A stretch of DNA of 52,839 bases from Ruminococcus sp. (GTDB lineage Bacteria; Bacillota; Clostridia; Oscillospirales; Acutalibacteraceae). A program made the position numbers and the translations under genes. The notes below the pieces were generated by a model that saw nothing but the letters and a program-made list of their open reading frames with translations, did no database searches and was not told where the DNA came from. This document shows, piece by piece, positions 1 to 7,978 of this stretch (the first letter of the stretch is position 1; every line of letters begins with the position of its first letter). The stretch spans positions 1 to 52,839 of the forward strand of contig SFCS01000009.1 in NCBI GenBank assembly GCA_004558485.1, given 5' to 3'.

Positions 1-1
1 T

Positions 2-298
2 GGTACGGCAAAAGCGGGACCTGCCGTCATCCGTGCCAATGTCCGGGGCGATACGGTGGAGGAATATGATGTGGAAATTTTGAAGGTGATTCCCAATGCC
101 TCCGATGGCCGGGAGATGGTGCTCTCTGTGACGGACCCGGCGCTGATCGCTGTCACCGGCGGCATTGTGCAGGGCATGTCGGGCAGTCCCATCCTGCAGG
201 ATGGAAAGCTGGTGGGCGCTGTGACCCACGTTTTATTGAATGATCCTTGTAAAGGCTATGGCATCTTCATCGAAAATATGCTGGATGCGGCGGGATAA
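2..298 (+). CDS. spoIVB: SpoIVB peptidase (S55 family), C-terminal fragment
   Basis: This is the last ~98 codons of a gene that begins before the window; the reading frame is open from base 2. The translation holds the S55 serine-protease core with the motif VQGMSGSPILQ, whose GMSGSP serine is the catalytic residue of SpoIVB, followed by GAVTHVLLNDP and GYGIFIENML, which are typical of the SpoIVB C-terminus. In the family, SpoIVB is secreted from the forespore into the intermembrane space and triggers processing of pro-sigma-K. Its presence indicates an endospore former. The PDZ domain and signal anchor lie outside the window. The gene ends at a bidirectional hairpin shared with the convergent GNAT gene. 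Confidence 0.9.
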   Translation, partial: GTAKAGPAVIRANVRGDTVEEYDVEILKVIPNASDGREMVLSVTDPALIAVTGGIVQGMSGSPILQDGKLVGAVTHVLLNDPCKGYGIFIENMLDAAG

Positions 299-302
299 AA
301 AT

Positions 303-332
303 TGGCAGGGGCATTTCGCCCCTGCCATGTTT
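303..332. terminator. Bidirectional hairpin between spoIVB and the GNAT gene
   Basis: Perfect 9-bp stem GGCAGGGGC/GCCCCTGCC with a 5-nt loop. It lies between two convergent stop codons and has A-rich and T-rich flanks, so it can serve both genes. Confidence 0.7.
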
Positions 333-336
333 ACGT

Positions 337-990
337 TTATCTGACTACCGAAGAATGACTATAGATATAGAACTCCTCTTGGCTCGGCATCCACTTCTTT
401 TCCTTTGGAGGAAAAGTTGCGTCGAATGCTTCGACTGCGGTGGTGTCCTCGCAACAATCGGCGGCGGTACCGGGGATATACATCCATTTTCTGCCGTCCA
501 GCGCGTTTGGCACAAGCTCACAGACAAGAAGTGCCGTTGGGAAGTTACCGTCCATTACAAAACTTACATTCTTCTTTTTGCAACTCACAAACCCATGGCT
601 GACATAATTGCCGGGATTGCCGAAAATGATGTTCACATCATATCCCATTTTGCGTGCAACCTCAAAAGAATGCTCAATCAGCATTTTGCCGAGCTTCTGC
701 CTCTGATACTCAGGTGCAACGCAAAGCGGTCCGAACGAAAGAATCTCCTTGCGTTCTTCGTTTTCGTCCTTAAGCCAAGCCTTCGTGTACATAATGTTGC
801 CGACAATCTTGCCGTCAAGTTCAATCACAAATGCAAGTTCGGGTATAAAGTCGGGGTGATTTCGCATCTGATGCACGTAATAATGCTCGTCGGCACCGGG
901 TTTATAGACATTCCAAAACGCCTCACGGGTAAGTTCTTCTACTGCTCTGTAGTCCTTTTCTGTTTCCAAACGTATCGTCAAATTGTTCAT
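337..990 (-). CDS. GNAT family N-acetyltransferase
   Basis: This 217-aa protein has the GNAT fold signature. The acetyl-CoA binding motif A reads GPLCVAPEYQRQKLGKMLIE, with the pyrophosphate-binding QRQKLGK, followed by the beta-bulge segment GYDVNIIFGNPGNYVSHGF. The N-terminus, NLTIRLETEKDYRAVEELTREAFW, is the usual first strand and helix. The family moves an acetyl group from acetyl-CoA to an amine; the substrate cannot be read from sequence. The start has a GGAGG site 10 nt upstream. The gene is convergent with spoIVB. Codon use is more A/T-rich than in genes right of 6 kb, like its neighbours up to ~5 kb. Confidence 0.85.
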   Translation of the reverse strand: MNNLTIRLETEKDYRAVEELTREAFWNVYKPGADEHYYVHQMRNHPDFIPELAFVIELDGKIVGNIMYTKAWLKDENEERKEILSFGPLCVAPEYQRQKLGKMLIEHSFEVARKMGYDVNIIFGNPGNYVSHGFVSCKKKNVSFVMDGNFPTALLVCELVPNALDGRKWMYIPGTAADCCEDTTAVEAFDATFPPKEKKWMPSQEEFYIYSHSSVVR

Positions 991-1356
991 TTTAATTTTA
1001 CCTCCAATATATTGTGACGAAGCAATCTTATGAGAGGTTTTGCGGAATCATAGCCAACCTCTCGGTTATGCTACAATCTCCAATGTGCCCATTCTTTTCA
1101 AACAGCATTCTCCAAAAATTAAATTCGGCTTTCGCCGTAAGTTTATTTTACTACAAATGGGGTAATCTTGCAACCCCAGTGTATCTTCGGCAGGGTGTTT
1201 TTCAACGCAGCGTAGGTTGTGATTTTTATCCCAGAGTATTATAATCATTTCGTAAAGGCGTGAACATAATTGGATTTCTGTACATCTATTGCAACAAACA
1301 CGGTTTAATGAAACAAAAAATATAAAAGGGTTGGAAAACAAACGAACAATCAGGGA
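991..1356. other. Gene-free AT-rich stretch
   Basis: Short ORFs exist on both strands (up to 91 codons on the minus strand), but none has a convincing ribosome site or recognisable protein. I see no RNA gene. The right end leads into the promoter of the CoA-disulfide reductase gene. Confidence 0.5.
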
Positions 1357-1385
1357 TTGAGAAAAACCGCAAAAAGTGATAGAAT
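1357..1385 (+). promoter_or_regulatory. Candidate sigma-A promoter of the CoA-disulfide reductase gene
   Basis: TTGAGA, 17-bp spacer, TAGAAT; the predicted transcript begins about 30 nt before the start codon. Confidence 0.5.
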
Positions 1386-1420
1386 ATTTATGTCAAAAGT
1401 GTTGTAAAGAGGTGGCAATG

Positions 1421-3091
1421 ATGAAAACCATTATCATAGGCGGTGTTGCAGGTGGTGCAACTGCGGCGGCACGGCTTCGCAGACTGGATGAAAAAGCAGA
1501 GATCATTATTTTGGAACGCGGCGAATACGTGTCCTTTGCTAACTGCGGTCTGCCGTATTATATCGGCGGTGTCATCACTGACCGCGCGGACTTGACCTTG
1601 CAGACGCCCCAAAGCTTCAAGGTGCGTTTTAATATCGACGTCAGAGTGCTCAATGAGGCGGTTAAAATCAATCCCAATATCAAGACCGTCACGGTCAAAA
1701 ATCTTCGCACAGGCGAAACCTATGAAGAAACATATGATAACCTCATTTTATCTATGGGTGCCGAGCCGATACGGCCGAATATCAAAGGGGCTGCCGGTAG
1801 CAATGTTTTCACCCTTCGCAACATTCCCGACACCTTAAAAATGAAAAAGTATATGCATACCGCAAAACCGCGCTCGGCGGTGGTGATCGGCGGCGGATAT
1901 ATCGGTGTTGAGATGGCGGAAAATTTAGCTGAGGCAGGGCTAAAGGTTGCCATCGTAGAGCTTGCCGACCATCTGATAGCACCCCTCGATTTTGATATGG
2001 CAGCAGACGTTCACCGCTATATTAAATCCAAAGGAATTTATCTGCACCTGAATAACGGTGTAAAGTCTATAAACGGAAATACCGTTATCTTGCAAAACGG
2101 CGAAATTACCGCCGATATGATCATACTGTCGGTGGGTGTCCGTCCCGAAACTGCCATCGCAGAGGACTGCGGCATAGAACTTAATCCGCGCGGAAGCATT
2201 GTTGTAAACAACAAAATGCAGACCAATGTATCGGATATCTACGCCGTGGGTGATGCGGTTGAGGTGGAGGATTTCATCACAAAGAAACCCGCCTTTATTC
2301 CGCTTGCCGGACCTGCCAACAAGCAAGGCAGAATTGCGGCGGATAATATCGCAGGCTTTGAGAGCGTTTATACAGGCACGCAAGGCTCGGCGGTTTTAAA
2401 ACTCTTTGATATGACCGTTGCTACCACGGGTCTTAACGAAAAGTCGGCTACTGCGGCAGGCATTGATTACGATAAAACCTATACCTATTCGGCATCTCAT
2501 GCAACCTATTATCCGGGTGCTGCCAGTATGTCCATAAAAGCTCTGTGGGATAAGAAAACGCTTAAAATAATCGGTGCGCAGATCGTCGGTTTTGACGGTG
2601 TGGACAAGCGCATGGACGTGCTTGCCACCGCCATTCGTTTAGGCGCGAAAATCACCGACCTTACCACCCTTGAGCTTTGTTATGCTCCGCCTTTCGGCAG
2701 CGCCAAAGACCCCGTCAATATGTTAGGATTCGTTGCCGAAAATATCGTCAGCGGAAAGCTCAAGCAGTTCTTCTGGCACGACGTGGAAAACCTTCCCCGT
2801 GACGGCAGCGTGTTCCTGCTCGACACGCGTACACCGTATGAGGTGATGCAAGGCAAGATAGATGGTTTTGTCAACATTCCGCTGGACTCCCTGCGTGGGA
2901 GACTGGACGAAATCCCGAAAGACAGACCCGTCTACGTGCATTGCCATTCGGGACTTCGTTCCTACCTTGCGTGCCGTATTCTTATAGGCAACGGGTACGA
3001 CTGCTATAACCTTGCAGGCGGCTGGCGGCTCTATGAATCGGTCATAAACGAGCGCACCGTCCCTGAAGACTCTTGTAAAGACTGTAAATAA
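1421..3091 (+). CDS. CoA-disulfide reductase with C-terminal rhodanese domain
   Basis: This is a 556-aa flavoprotein that reduces CoA disulfide or related per/polysulfides with NAD(P)H and also carries a sulfurtransferase domain. The FAD-binding start is IIIGGVAGGATAAARLRR. The family's single active-site cysteine is C42 in SFANCGLPYYIGG. A second Rossmann motif for NAD(P)H is VVIGGGYIGVEMAENL, and the FAD contact is IYAVGDAVE. Residues ~465-550 are a rhodanese domain with active-site C508 in HCHSGLRS. The tail ends DSCKDCK. The start was set at the second of two adjacent ATGs (1418 and 1421), 6 nt after AAAGAGGTGG; 1418 is possible. The PerR-type gene just downstream suggests a thiol or peroxide stress role (inference). 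Confidence 0.9.
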   Translation: MKTIIIGGVAGGATAAARLRRLDEKAEIIILERGEYVSFANCGLPYYIGGVITDRADLTLQTPQSFKVRFNIDVRVLNEAVKINPNIKTVTVKNLRTGETYEETYDNLILSMGAEPIRPNIKGAAGSNVFTLRNIPDTLKMKKYMHTAKPRSAVVIGGGYIGVEMAENLAEAGLKVAIVELADHLIAPLDFDMAADVHRYIKSKGIYLHLNNGVKSINGNTVILQNGEITADMIILSVGVRPETAIAEDCGIELNPRGSIVVNNKMQTNVSDIYAVGDAVEVEDFITKKPAFIPLAGPANKQGRIAADNIAGFESVYTGTQGSAVLKLFDMTVATTGLNEKSATAAGIDYDKTYTYSASHATYYPGAASMSIKALWDKKTLKIIGAQIVGFDGVDKRMDVLATAIRLGAKITDLTTLELCYAPPFGSAKDPVNMLGFVAENIVSGKLKQFFWHDVENLPRDGSVFLLDTRTPYEVMQGKIDGFVNIPLDSLRGRLDEIPKDRPVYVHCHSGLRSYLACRILIGNGYDCYNLAGGWRLYESVINERTVPEDSCKDCK

Positions 3092-3217
3092 ATATGGTTA
3101 TCCGTTGTAAAGACATATGCTATTTAACCCACCAAAGCATCCTCAGCTTCAGCTCTCATTATTTGGAACCCAGCCATTGGTTTGAAAAAATGGGGAAACG
3201 CAAATCAAAAAAAGCCA

Positions 3218-3246
3218 TTGACATTTAATCCTTATTGAGATATAAT
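3218..3246 (+). promoter_or_regulatory. Consensus promoter of the PerR-type gene
   Basis: Exact consensus TTGACA, 17-bp spacer, TATAAT. The -10 box lies inside the inverted repeat at 3230-3256. Confidence 0.85.
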
Positions 3247-3256
3247 ATCAATAAGG
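3230..3256. promoter_or_regulatory. Palindromic Fur/PerR-type operator over the -10 box
   Basis: Perfect 9-bp arms CCTTATTGA and TCAATAAGG separated by 9 bp, with the promoter -10 element in the centre. A repressor bound here would block RNA polymerase, which fits autoregulation by the PerR-type protein encoded just downstream. Confidence 0.7.
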
Positions 3257-3283
3257 ACGGAAAACGATAGGGTGTACATTGTT

Positions 3284-3685
3284 ATGATAAAACGCAACAC
3301 GATTCAGCGTTCATTGGTTTTTCAAGCTGTGAACAAACTGCAGTGTCATGCCACTGCCGATGAAATTTATCAGACCATTATGAAAGAACACCCGCATATC
3401 AGCAGGGCAACGGTATATCGGAATCTGAAGCTGTTGTCTGAAACAGGTGAAATTCGCAAAATGGAAATTCCGGGTGGAGTGGATCGCTTTGACCACAGGA
3501 TTCAGGAGCATTGCCATGTGCGGTGTGAGAAATGCGGCCGGGTTTTCGATGTAGATATGGAATATATTACCGGCTTGGAGAAAAACATCACGGAGAGTCA
3601 CGGCTTTGCGTTCACCGGATACGATATCCTTTTCCGGGGGATTTGTCCGGATTGTCAAAAATCGCGGAAACAGCAGAATCGCTGA
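3284..3685 (+). CDS. perR: Fur family regulator, PerR-type
   Basis: A 133-aa metal-dependent repressor. The N-terminal winged helix includes PHISRATVYRNLKLL, the recognition helix typical of Fur proteins. The dimerisation half has DRFDHRIQEHCHVRCEKCG. The Asp of RFD, the two His of HCH and the Asp of VFDVD match the regulatory iron/manganese site of PerR, where Asp rather than Glu separates PerR from Fur. Two cysteine pairs (CEKC, CPDC) form the structural zinc site. An ATG start at 3284 was preferred over GTG 3272 because AGGGTG lies 9 nt before it. The gene has its own strong promoter and a palindromic operator. Fur or Zur function is less likely; peroxide sensing is inferred from the residues. 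Confidence 0.85.
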   Translation: MIKRNTIQRSLVFQAVNKLQCHATADEIYQTIMKEHPHISRATVYRNLKLLSETGEIRKMEIPGGVDRFDHRIQEHCHVRCEKCGRVFDVDMEYITGLEKNITESHGFAFTGYDILFRGICPDCQKSRKQQNR

Positions 3686-3761
3686 TTTCAATCATCCTTC
3701 ACAAGCGGCGCATACGGGCGCATACATAACCCGTAAATATATGATTTAGAGGTGTACAGTT

Positions 3762-4328
3762 ATGAGAAGTATTACAACATTAGACCTGCAATACGCACAC
3801 CGTTTCTACGGATTTAAAGGTGAAGCACAGTATTTGCACGGACATACCGGAGTTCTGACCATCGAGGTCGAGGATTCGGTGGAGCCCGGCGTGAATATGG
3901 TTTTTCCCTGCAATGAGATTCAGAAGACCGCATGGGAGGTTCTCAAAAACTTTGACCACGCATTGATTCTTCGGGAGGACGATCCGCTGCTGCCCGCCAT
4001 TCTCGGCGTTTATGAGGCTCAGGGCATCAAGGACGGCGCACCTACCAACAAGATGAAAGGCCCGGCCTTTCAAACCGCGCTTGCAACTGCCTATCCCGAT
4101 TGTCGTTTGGTCGTGACAAAGGAAACCATGACCGTCGAAGGCATGATAAAAATTGTGTATGATCTGCTGAAGGATAAGCTGAACATCGCCAAGCTTACCT
4201 TCACCAGCGGCGTCAATGCCGCATCTCAGGAATACGAAACGAGCAGAACCGTTGACCGCTGTCCGCTGTGCGGCATCGCCCTGAATGAGAATGGCGTCTG
4301 CCCGAAATGCGGATATAAAAAGAAATAA
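3762..4328 (+). CDS. 6-pyruvoyl-tetrahydropterin synthase/QueD-like protein with C-terminal zinc ribbon
   Basis: A 188-aa T-fold protein. The zinc ligands of the PTPS/QueD family are present: H13 (YAHRF) and H26/H28 (LHGHTG). FDHALIL carries the Asp-His pair and SQEYE the pterin-anchoring Glu. The catalytic Cys normally found four residues before HGH is replaced by Ala (A22), with Glu E21 beside it, recalling PTPS-III enzymes that use Glu. The insert DDPLLPAILGVYEAQGIKDG and the C-terminal ribbon CPLCG...CPKCG are additions to the usual ~120-aa enzyme. The gene follows perR by 76 nt. Queuosine or folate-type pterin chemistry is likely, but the exact reaction is uncertain. Confidence 0.75.
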   Translation: MRSITTLDLQYAHRFYGFKGEAQYLHGHTGVLTIEVEDSVEPGVNMVFPCNEIQKTAWEVLKNFDHALILREDDPLLPAILGVYEAQGIKDGAPTNKMKGPAFQTALATAYPDCRLVVTKETMTVEGMIKIVYDLLKDKLNIAKLTFTSGVNAASQEYETSRTVDRCPLCGIALNENGVCPKCGYKKK

Positions 4329-4375
4329 GAAAATTATTCATCAGCGAAGCGGATTAAATATTTATTATGCATTTG

Positions 4376-4411
4376 AAAAAGTCGCCTAAGTGAACTTAAG
4401 CGACTTTTTCG
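4376..4411 (+). terminator. Intrinsic terminator after the QueD-like gene
   Basis: AAAAAGTCGC and GCGACTTTTT arms around an inner TAAG/CTTA stem with one mismatch, ending in a T-run. Confidence 0.8.
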
Positions 4412-4441
4412 TTTGAGAACTGACCCCAATTTTGATACAAA

Positions 4442-4470
4442 TGCACCCCTTTTTGCGCTTGGGGGTGCAA
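4442..4470 (-). terminator. Hairpin downstream of the minus-strand gene fragment
   Basis: TGCACCCC and GGGGTGCA arms with a ~12-nt loop, followed on the minus strand by ATTTGT. It lies 10 nt past the stop of the minus-strand open frame at 4483-4632. Confidence 0.45.
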
Positions 4471-4479
4471 ATGATAATT

Positions 4480-4632
4480 TTATGAATGCTCGGCAATGTA
4501 AGCATTTATAGTTTTATATAGCAGTTCTATCGAGTTGATTTCACTTAAAGGAAATGCTTTTTGTACTGGAAAAGGTTTGAGAATTTCAATATCTTTGAAA
4601 TCAACGAGGCGTTGTTTGCCTTTGATTAAAGT
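4480..4632 (-). pseudogene. Possible C-terminal fragment of an unidentified protein
   Basis: On the minus strand an open frame of ~50 codons without a start codon reads like real protein: after LIKGKQRLVDFKDIEILKPF it continues through KAFPLSEINSIELLYKTINA and ends IAEHS and a stop. A terminator-like hairpin follows at once. A 5' stop codon cuts it off. I do not recognise the family. It may be debris from the decay of the surrounding island, or chance. Confidence 0.3.
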
Positions 4633-4651
4633 TTACTTGGAGCGTGAAATT

Positions 4652-5008
4652 ATGATTAAGTTTATCTGTTATCCGAAATGCACTACTTGTCAAAGAGCAA
4701 AGAAGTGGTTGGAGGATAATAACATCGAATATGAGTTGAGAGATATCAAACTCGACAATCCCACACTCAAAGAATTGACCGAATGGTATAAGAATAGCGG
4801 ATTGCCACTCAAGAAGTTCTTTAATACAAGCGGTCTGCTTTATAAGTCGTTGGATCTCAAAAACAAACTTCCCGAAATGAGCGAGGATGAGATGTTAAAA
4901 CTTCTTGCTACTGACGGTATGCTTGTTAAACGGCCGTTAGTTGTTGGCGATAGTTTTGTGCTTGTTGGGTTTAAGGAAATTGAGTGGCTTGAGAAACTGA
5001 ATAAATAA
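4652..5008 (+). CDS. ArsC/Spx family thioredoxin-fold protein
   Basis: A 118-aa protein with the CxxC redox pair C10-TT-C13 in FICYPKCTTCQRAKKWLEDN, then EYELRDIKLDNPT, KKFFNTSGLLYK and a late KRPLVVGDSFVLVGFKE. This is the layout of the ArsC/Spx/MgsR family. Proteins ending in KRPL..G..L.GF with a CxxC motif occur both as small thiol-dependent reductases and as Spx-type regulators that bind RNA polymerase; sequence alone does not decide. Start ATG 4652 follows TTGGAG by 9 nt; the frame is open further upstream but reads as non-protein there. The redox theme matches the CoA-disulfide reductase and PerR nearby. Confidence 0.8.
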   Translation: MIKFICYPKCTTCQRAKKWLEDNNIEYELRDIKLDNPTLKELTEWYKNSGLPLKKFFNTSGLLYKSLDLKNKLPEMSEDEMLKLLATDGMLVKRPLVVGDSFVLVGFKEIEWLEKLNK

Positions 5009-5053
5009 TTTGTCGCTTTGCGGGCGACCTAACCGCTCTTTTGTTGGTGTAGA

Positions 5054-5766
5054 ATGAGTACATCAAATGAAAGAGAGGTTCGCTTTGCAGAAAAAATGAG
5101 ATCTACCGGTCCTAAGCAGCGGAAAGAAGCTTTTACTGCTGAAGAGGTACATTTACTCATGATGAAACTGCCCTAGACAAAATGGGTATGAGCATCCGCC
5201 TGATGCTGGGCACCGGCATGCGCTCGCAAGAGCTGCTGGCACTGGAACCCCATCACATTGAGGAGGACGGATCGGTGATTCATATCCGCCAAGCAGTGAA
5301 CCTTGTGAAGGGCTCGGTGCATGTAGGCGTGCCGAAATCCCGTGACAGTTACAGAGATATCCCTGTGCCGTCCAATCTGCGCCGGTGCGCAAGGGAGCTT
5401 CGGAAGGTCGATACGAAATTCATCTGGGAGAAGCGCAAGAAGGATACCCCTTGCAACCCCACCAATTTCCGGGATGAATTTCGGAAAGCTCTCGAAAAGA
5501 TCAAAGGCGTGCGCCAGCTGACGCCCCACTCCTGCAGACACACCTATGTATCGCAGATGCAGGCACTGGGTGTGGATCTTTCTACCATCCAAAGCATCGT
5601 AGGACACGCTGATGTGGATATGACTCAGCATTATCTCCACGTGCAGGGCGGCATCCGGCAGGAAGCCATCCGCCGCTTTGCGGAAGCGTTTCCCATTGAC
5701 GGGCATTCGCCTGAAGATCCGGATGGCGGCGCCTGCAGGATCATCCCGTTCCCACAAGTGGTGTAA
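5054..5766 (+). pseudogene. Tyrosine recombinase/integrase, frameshifted and N-terminally truncated
   Basis: Two reading frames together encode the end of a phage-type integrase. Frame one starts at ATG 5054, carries KQRKEAFTAEEVHLLMMKLP and stops at 5174-5176. The protein resumes in another frame as LDKMGMSIRLMLGTGMRSQE and runs to 5766. Restoring one base in CCCTA-GAC would give LPYDKMG and join the frames, so the lesion looks like a single-base deletion. The catalytic residues are intact: Arg in GTGMRSQEL, HSCRH, GHAD and Tyr in QHYLHV. The N-terminal arm-binding domain is absent. The gene lies ~150 bp from the 3' end of tRNA-Ala, a common integration site, which suggests a decayed integrated element. 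Confidence 0.85.
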
Positions 5767-5856
5767 AACAGAATAGACTCTTTGGACACCCCAAATTAGC
5801 AGTCAAATATGGGTCAAAAGAGTTCCGCGAGGCGAAAGCAAAAGTTCCGCACAACG

Positions 5857-5895
5857 AAAAAAGCCTTGAAAACCAATGGTTTTCAGGGCTTTTCG
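5857..5895 (-). terminator. Terminator of tRNA-Ala
   Basis: A 16-bp stem with one G·U pair: AAAAGCCTTGAAAACC against GGTTTTCAGGGCTTTT, 3-nt loop, T-rich end on the minus strand just past the tRNA 3' end. Confidence 0.75.
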
Positions 5896-5916
5896 CGGTT
5901 CTTTCGACGAACCGTT

Positions 5917-5992
<76 letters not shown>

Positions 5993-6117
5993 ATAGGCGT
6001 TGCGGCGGCGATGCCATCGGCAACGACAATTACTGTATCATATTTTCGGTGGGTTGTCAATACTCTTTTTGCGGAATGTGAATTTTTGTAAAAAAGACGG
6101 AAAAAGCACAAAGGGAC

Positions 6118-6146
6118 TGGACATTCGCTTCGAAATCCGCTATACT
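6118..6146 (+). promoter_or_regulatory. Promoter of the Nudix-CDF genes
   Basis: TGGACA, 17-bp spacer, TATACT, ~50 nt before the Nudix start codon. Confidence 0.65.
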
Positions 6147-6198
6147 GATGGGTATAGTATCAAAGACCTTTCGGTCTTACTGCCTTGGAGGGCGAAGG

Positions 6199-6720
6199 AT
6201 GGAACGCTGGGATCTACTGGATGAAGAGGGAAATCCCACCGGCGAGACCATGGAACGCGGCGCGTATATGCGCGCCGGTCAATACCACCTCGTGGTGCAC
6301 ATTTGGGTGGTGGACGGTCACGGGCACATTTTGCTGCAGAAACGGTCCATGCGGCGACGGCTGATGCCGGGCGTCTGGGCGGCGACCGGCGGCTCTGCGA
6401 TTGCGGGCGAGGACAGCGAAACGGCTGCGCGCCGCGAGCTGCACGAGGAGCTGGGAATTGCCACCGAGCCGGGGGAAATGAAAAAAATCGCGCGTCTGCG
6501 CCGCCGCAACGCCTTTACGGATATTTGGCTTTTGCGGCGGGATGTGGATGCCAAAAAGCTGCGCTTGCAGCGTGAGGAGGTCGCCACGGTGCGCTGGGTG
6601 ACCGAGCAGGAGTGGCGGGTGATGATCGTGAACGGTCGCTTTCATCACTACGGTCGCGCCTATTTTGATACCGTCATGCCCGCATTGCGGGCGGCAAATG
6701 CCCCCGATCAAGTGAAGTGA
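6199..6720 (+). CDS. Nudix hydrolase
   Basis: A 173-aa enzyme of the family that cleaves nucleoside diphosphates linked to another moiety. The Nudix box is complete: G-SAIAG-E-DSETAAR-REL-H-EE-LG-I. The N-terminal part, WDLLDEEGNPTGETMERG and VHIWVVDGHGHILLQKRS, resembles YfcD/isopentenyl-diphosphate-isomerase-like Nudix proteins, whose substrates are often unknown. Start ATG 6199 is 8 nt after GGAGG; upstream in-frame codons belong to the promoter region. It lies 31 nt before the CDF transporter gene and is probably co-transcribed with it. Confidence 0.85.
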   Translation: MERWDLLDEEGNPTGETMERGAYMRAGQYHLVVHIWVVDGHGHILLQKRSMRRRLMPGVWAATGGSAIAGEDSETAARRELHEELGIATEPGEMKKIARLRRRNAFTDIWLLRRDVDAKKLRLQREEVATVRWVTEQEWRVMIVNGRFHHYGRAYFDTVMPALRAANAPDQVK

Positions 6721-6751
6721 TCGGGGATTCTTCACAAGGTGGGAAAGACTT

Positions 6752-7915
6752 ATGACAAAACTGCTTTTGCGCCTTTTCATCCGCACGCCGGAGGCGACGG
6801 ATGAAAAAACGCGGTTTGCCTATGGCAAGCTGGCGGGCGGCACGGGCATCGCGTGCAACATATTGCTGTTTCTTTTCAAGCTGACGGCGGGACTTCTCGC
6901 CTCCAGCGTTTCGATCGTCGCGGATGCGTTCAACAATCTGTCGGATGCGGGCTCGTCGGTGGTGACGCTTCTCGGCTTTAAGCTGTCCGCAGCACCCGCC
7001 GACCGTGAGCACCCGTTCGGTCACGGGCGAATGGAATATCTGTCGGCGCTTGCCGTGGCGGCGCTCATCATGGTGGCGGGCTTTGAGCTGGCGGTGTCGT
7101 CGGTGGAAAAGATCTTTGCGCCGTCGCTGCCGGATTTTCATTTTCTGACGGTTGGCATCCTCGCTTTGTCCATGGCGGTCAAGCTGTGGATGGCGCTTTT
7201 TTACCGCCGCATCGGCAAAAAGATCGGGTCGGAGGCGCTGCTTGCCGCCTGTGCGGACAGCCGCAACGATGTGATCTGCACCGGCGTGGTGTTGGTATCG
7301 GCAGTGGTGAGCTGGGCTTTCCAGCTGGCGATCGACGGCTATGTCGGCGTTCTGGTGGCGCTTTTTGTGCTGTGGTCGGGCTTTTCGATCATGCGGGAGA
7401 CAGTCTCGCCGCTTTTGGGACAGGCGCCCGACCCGGCGCTTGTCAAGGAGATCAGTGACACGGTGCTGTCGTTTGATGGCATTGTGGGCATACATGACCT
7501 GATGGTGCACAACTACGGCCCGGGGCAGGTGATCGTTTCGCTTCACGCGGAGGTGCCCTGTGATGTGCCGATCACCAAGAGCCACGATGTGGTGGACTGT
7601 GCCGAGCGGGAATTGAAGGAAAAATTCCGCGTCAGCGCCTGTATCCACATGGATCCCGTGGATGTTGCCGATGCGCACACGCAGGAGCTGAAACGGGTGG
7701 CGCAAACGGTGCTGAGCGAGGTGGACGAACGCCTGTCACTGCACGATTTTCGCGTTGTGCCGGGCGAAACGCATACCAACCTGATTTTCGACATGGTCGT
7801 GCCGTTCGAGACGGAGGAAAAGCGCAGCGCGCTGATTCTGGAGGTGCAGCGCCGCATCCACGCGGTGGACAGTCATCTTTTCGCGGTCATCACCGCGGAG
7901 CACAGTTATATTTGA
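6752..7915 (+). CDS. Cation diffusion facilitator (CDF) family transporter
   Basis: A 387-aa inner-membrane antiporter that exports divalent metals such as Zn2+, Fe2+ or Mn2+. The transmembrane half carries the metal-site motifs: VADAFNNLSDAGSSV (helix 2), EHPFGHGRMEYLSAL and CADSRNDVICTG (helix 5). The soluble half from ~residue 210 has the dimerising ferredoxin-like domain with H and D ligands (SLHAEVP, HMDPVD). An extra ~75-aa second C-terminal repeat follows, making it longer than typical ~300-aa CDFs. AAGGTGGG precedes the ATG. It is upstream of an Mg2+ channel gene that has its own promoter, so this region is rich in metal transport. Confidence 0.9.
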   Translation: MTKLLLRLFIRTPEATDEKTRFAYGKLAGGTGIACNILLFLFKLTAGLLASSVSIVADAFNNLSDAGSSVVTLLGFKLSAAPADREHPFGHGRMEYLSALAVAALIMVAGFELAVSSVEKIFAPSLPDFHFLTVGILALSMAVKLWMALFYRRIGKKIGSEALLAACADSRNDVICTGVVLVSAVVSWAFQLAIDGYVGVLVALFVLWSGFSIMRETVSPLLGQAPDPALVKEISDTVLSFDGIVGIHDLMVHNYGPGQVIVSLHAEVPCDVPITKSHDVVDCAERELKEKFRVSACIHMDPVDVADAHTQELKRVAQTVLSEVDERLSLHDFRVVPGETHTNLIFDMVVPFETEEKRSALILEVQRRIHAVDSHLFAVITAEHSYI

Positions 7916-7918
7916 CAC

Positions 7919-7947
7919 TTGAATTTTCAAAAGAAAAGTGGTATACT
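7919..7947 (+). promoter_or_regulatory. Promoter of the mgtE leader
   Basis: TTGAAT, 17-bp spacer, TATACT; it starts 4 bp after the CDF stop codon. The predicted transcript has a ~175-nt leader before mgtE. Confidence 0.6.
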
Positions 7948-7978
7948 GACCTTACTATTCACAGAGGGAAGTGATCGC

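Noticed and set aside
1014..1341. Small ORFs on both strands in the gap before the CoA-disulfide reductase gene
   Set aside because: No ribosome sites, no recognisable protein, mutually overlapping; treated as non-coding.
5182..5766. Intact small integrase starting at ATG 5182
   Set aside because: No ribosome site at 5182, and upstream bases encode the preceding part of the domain in another frame, so it is a frameshifted remnant.
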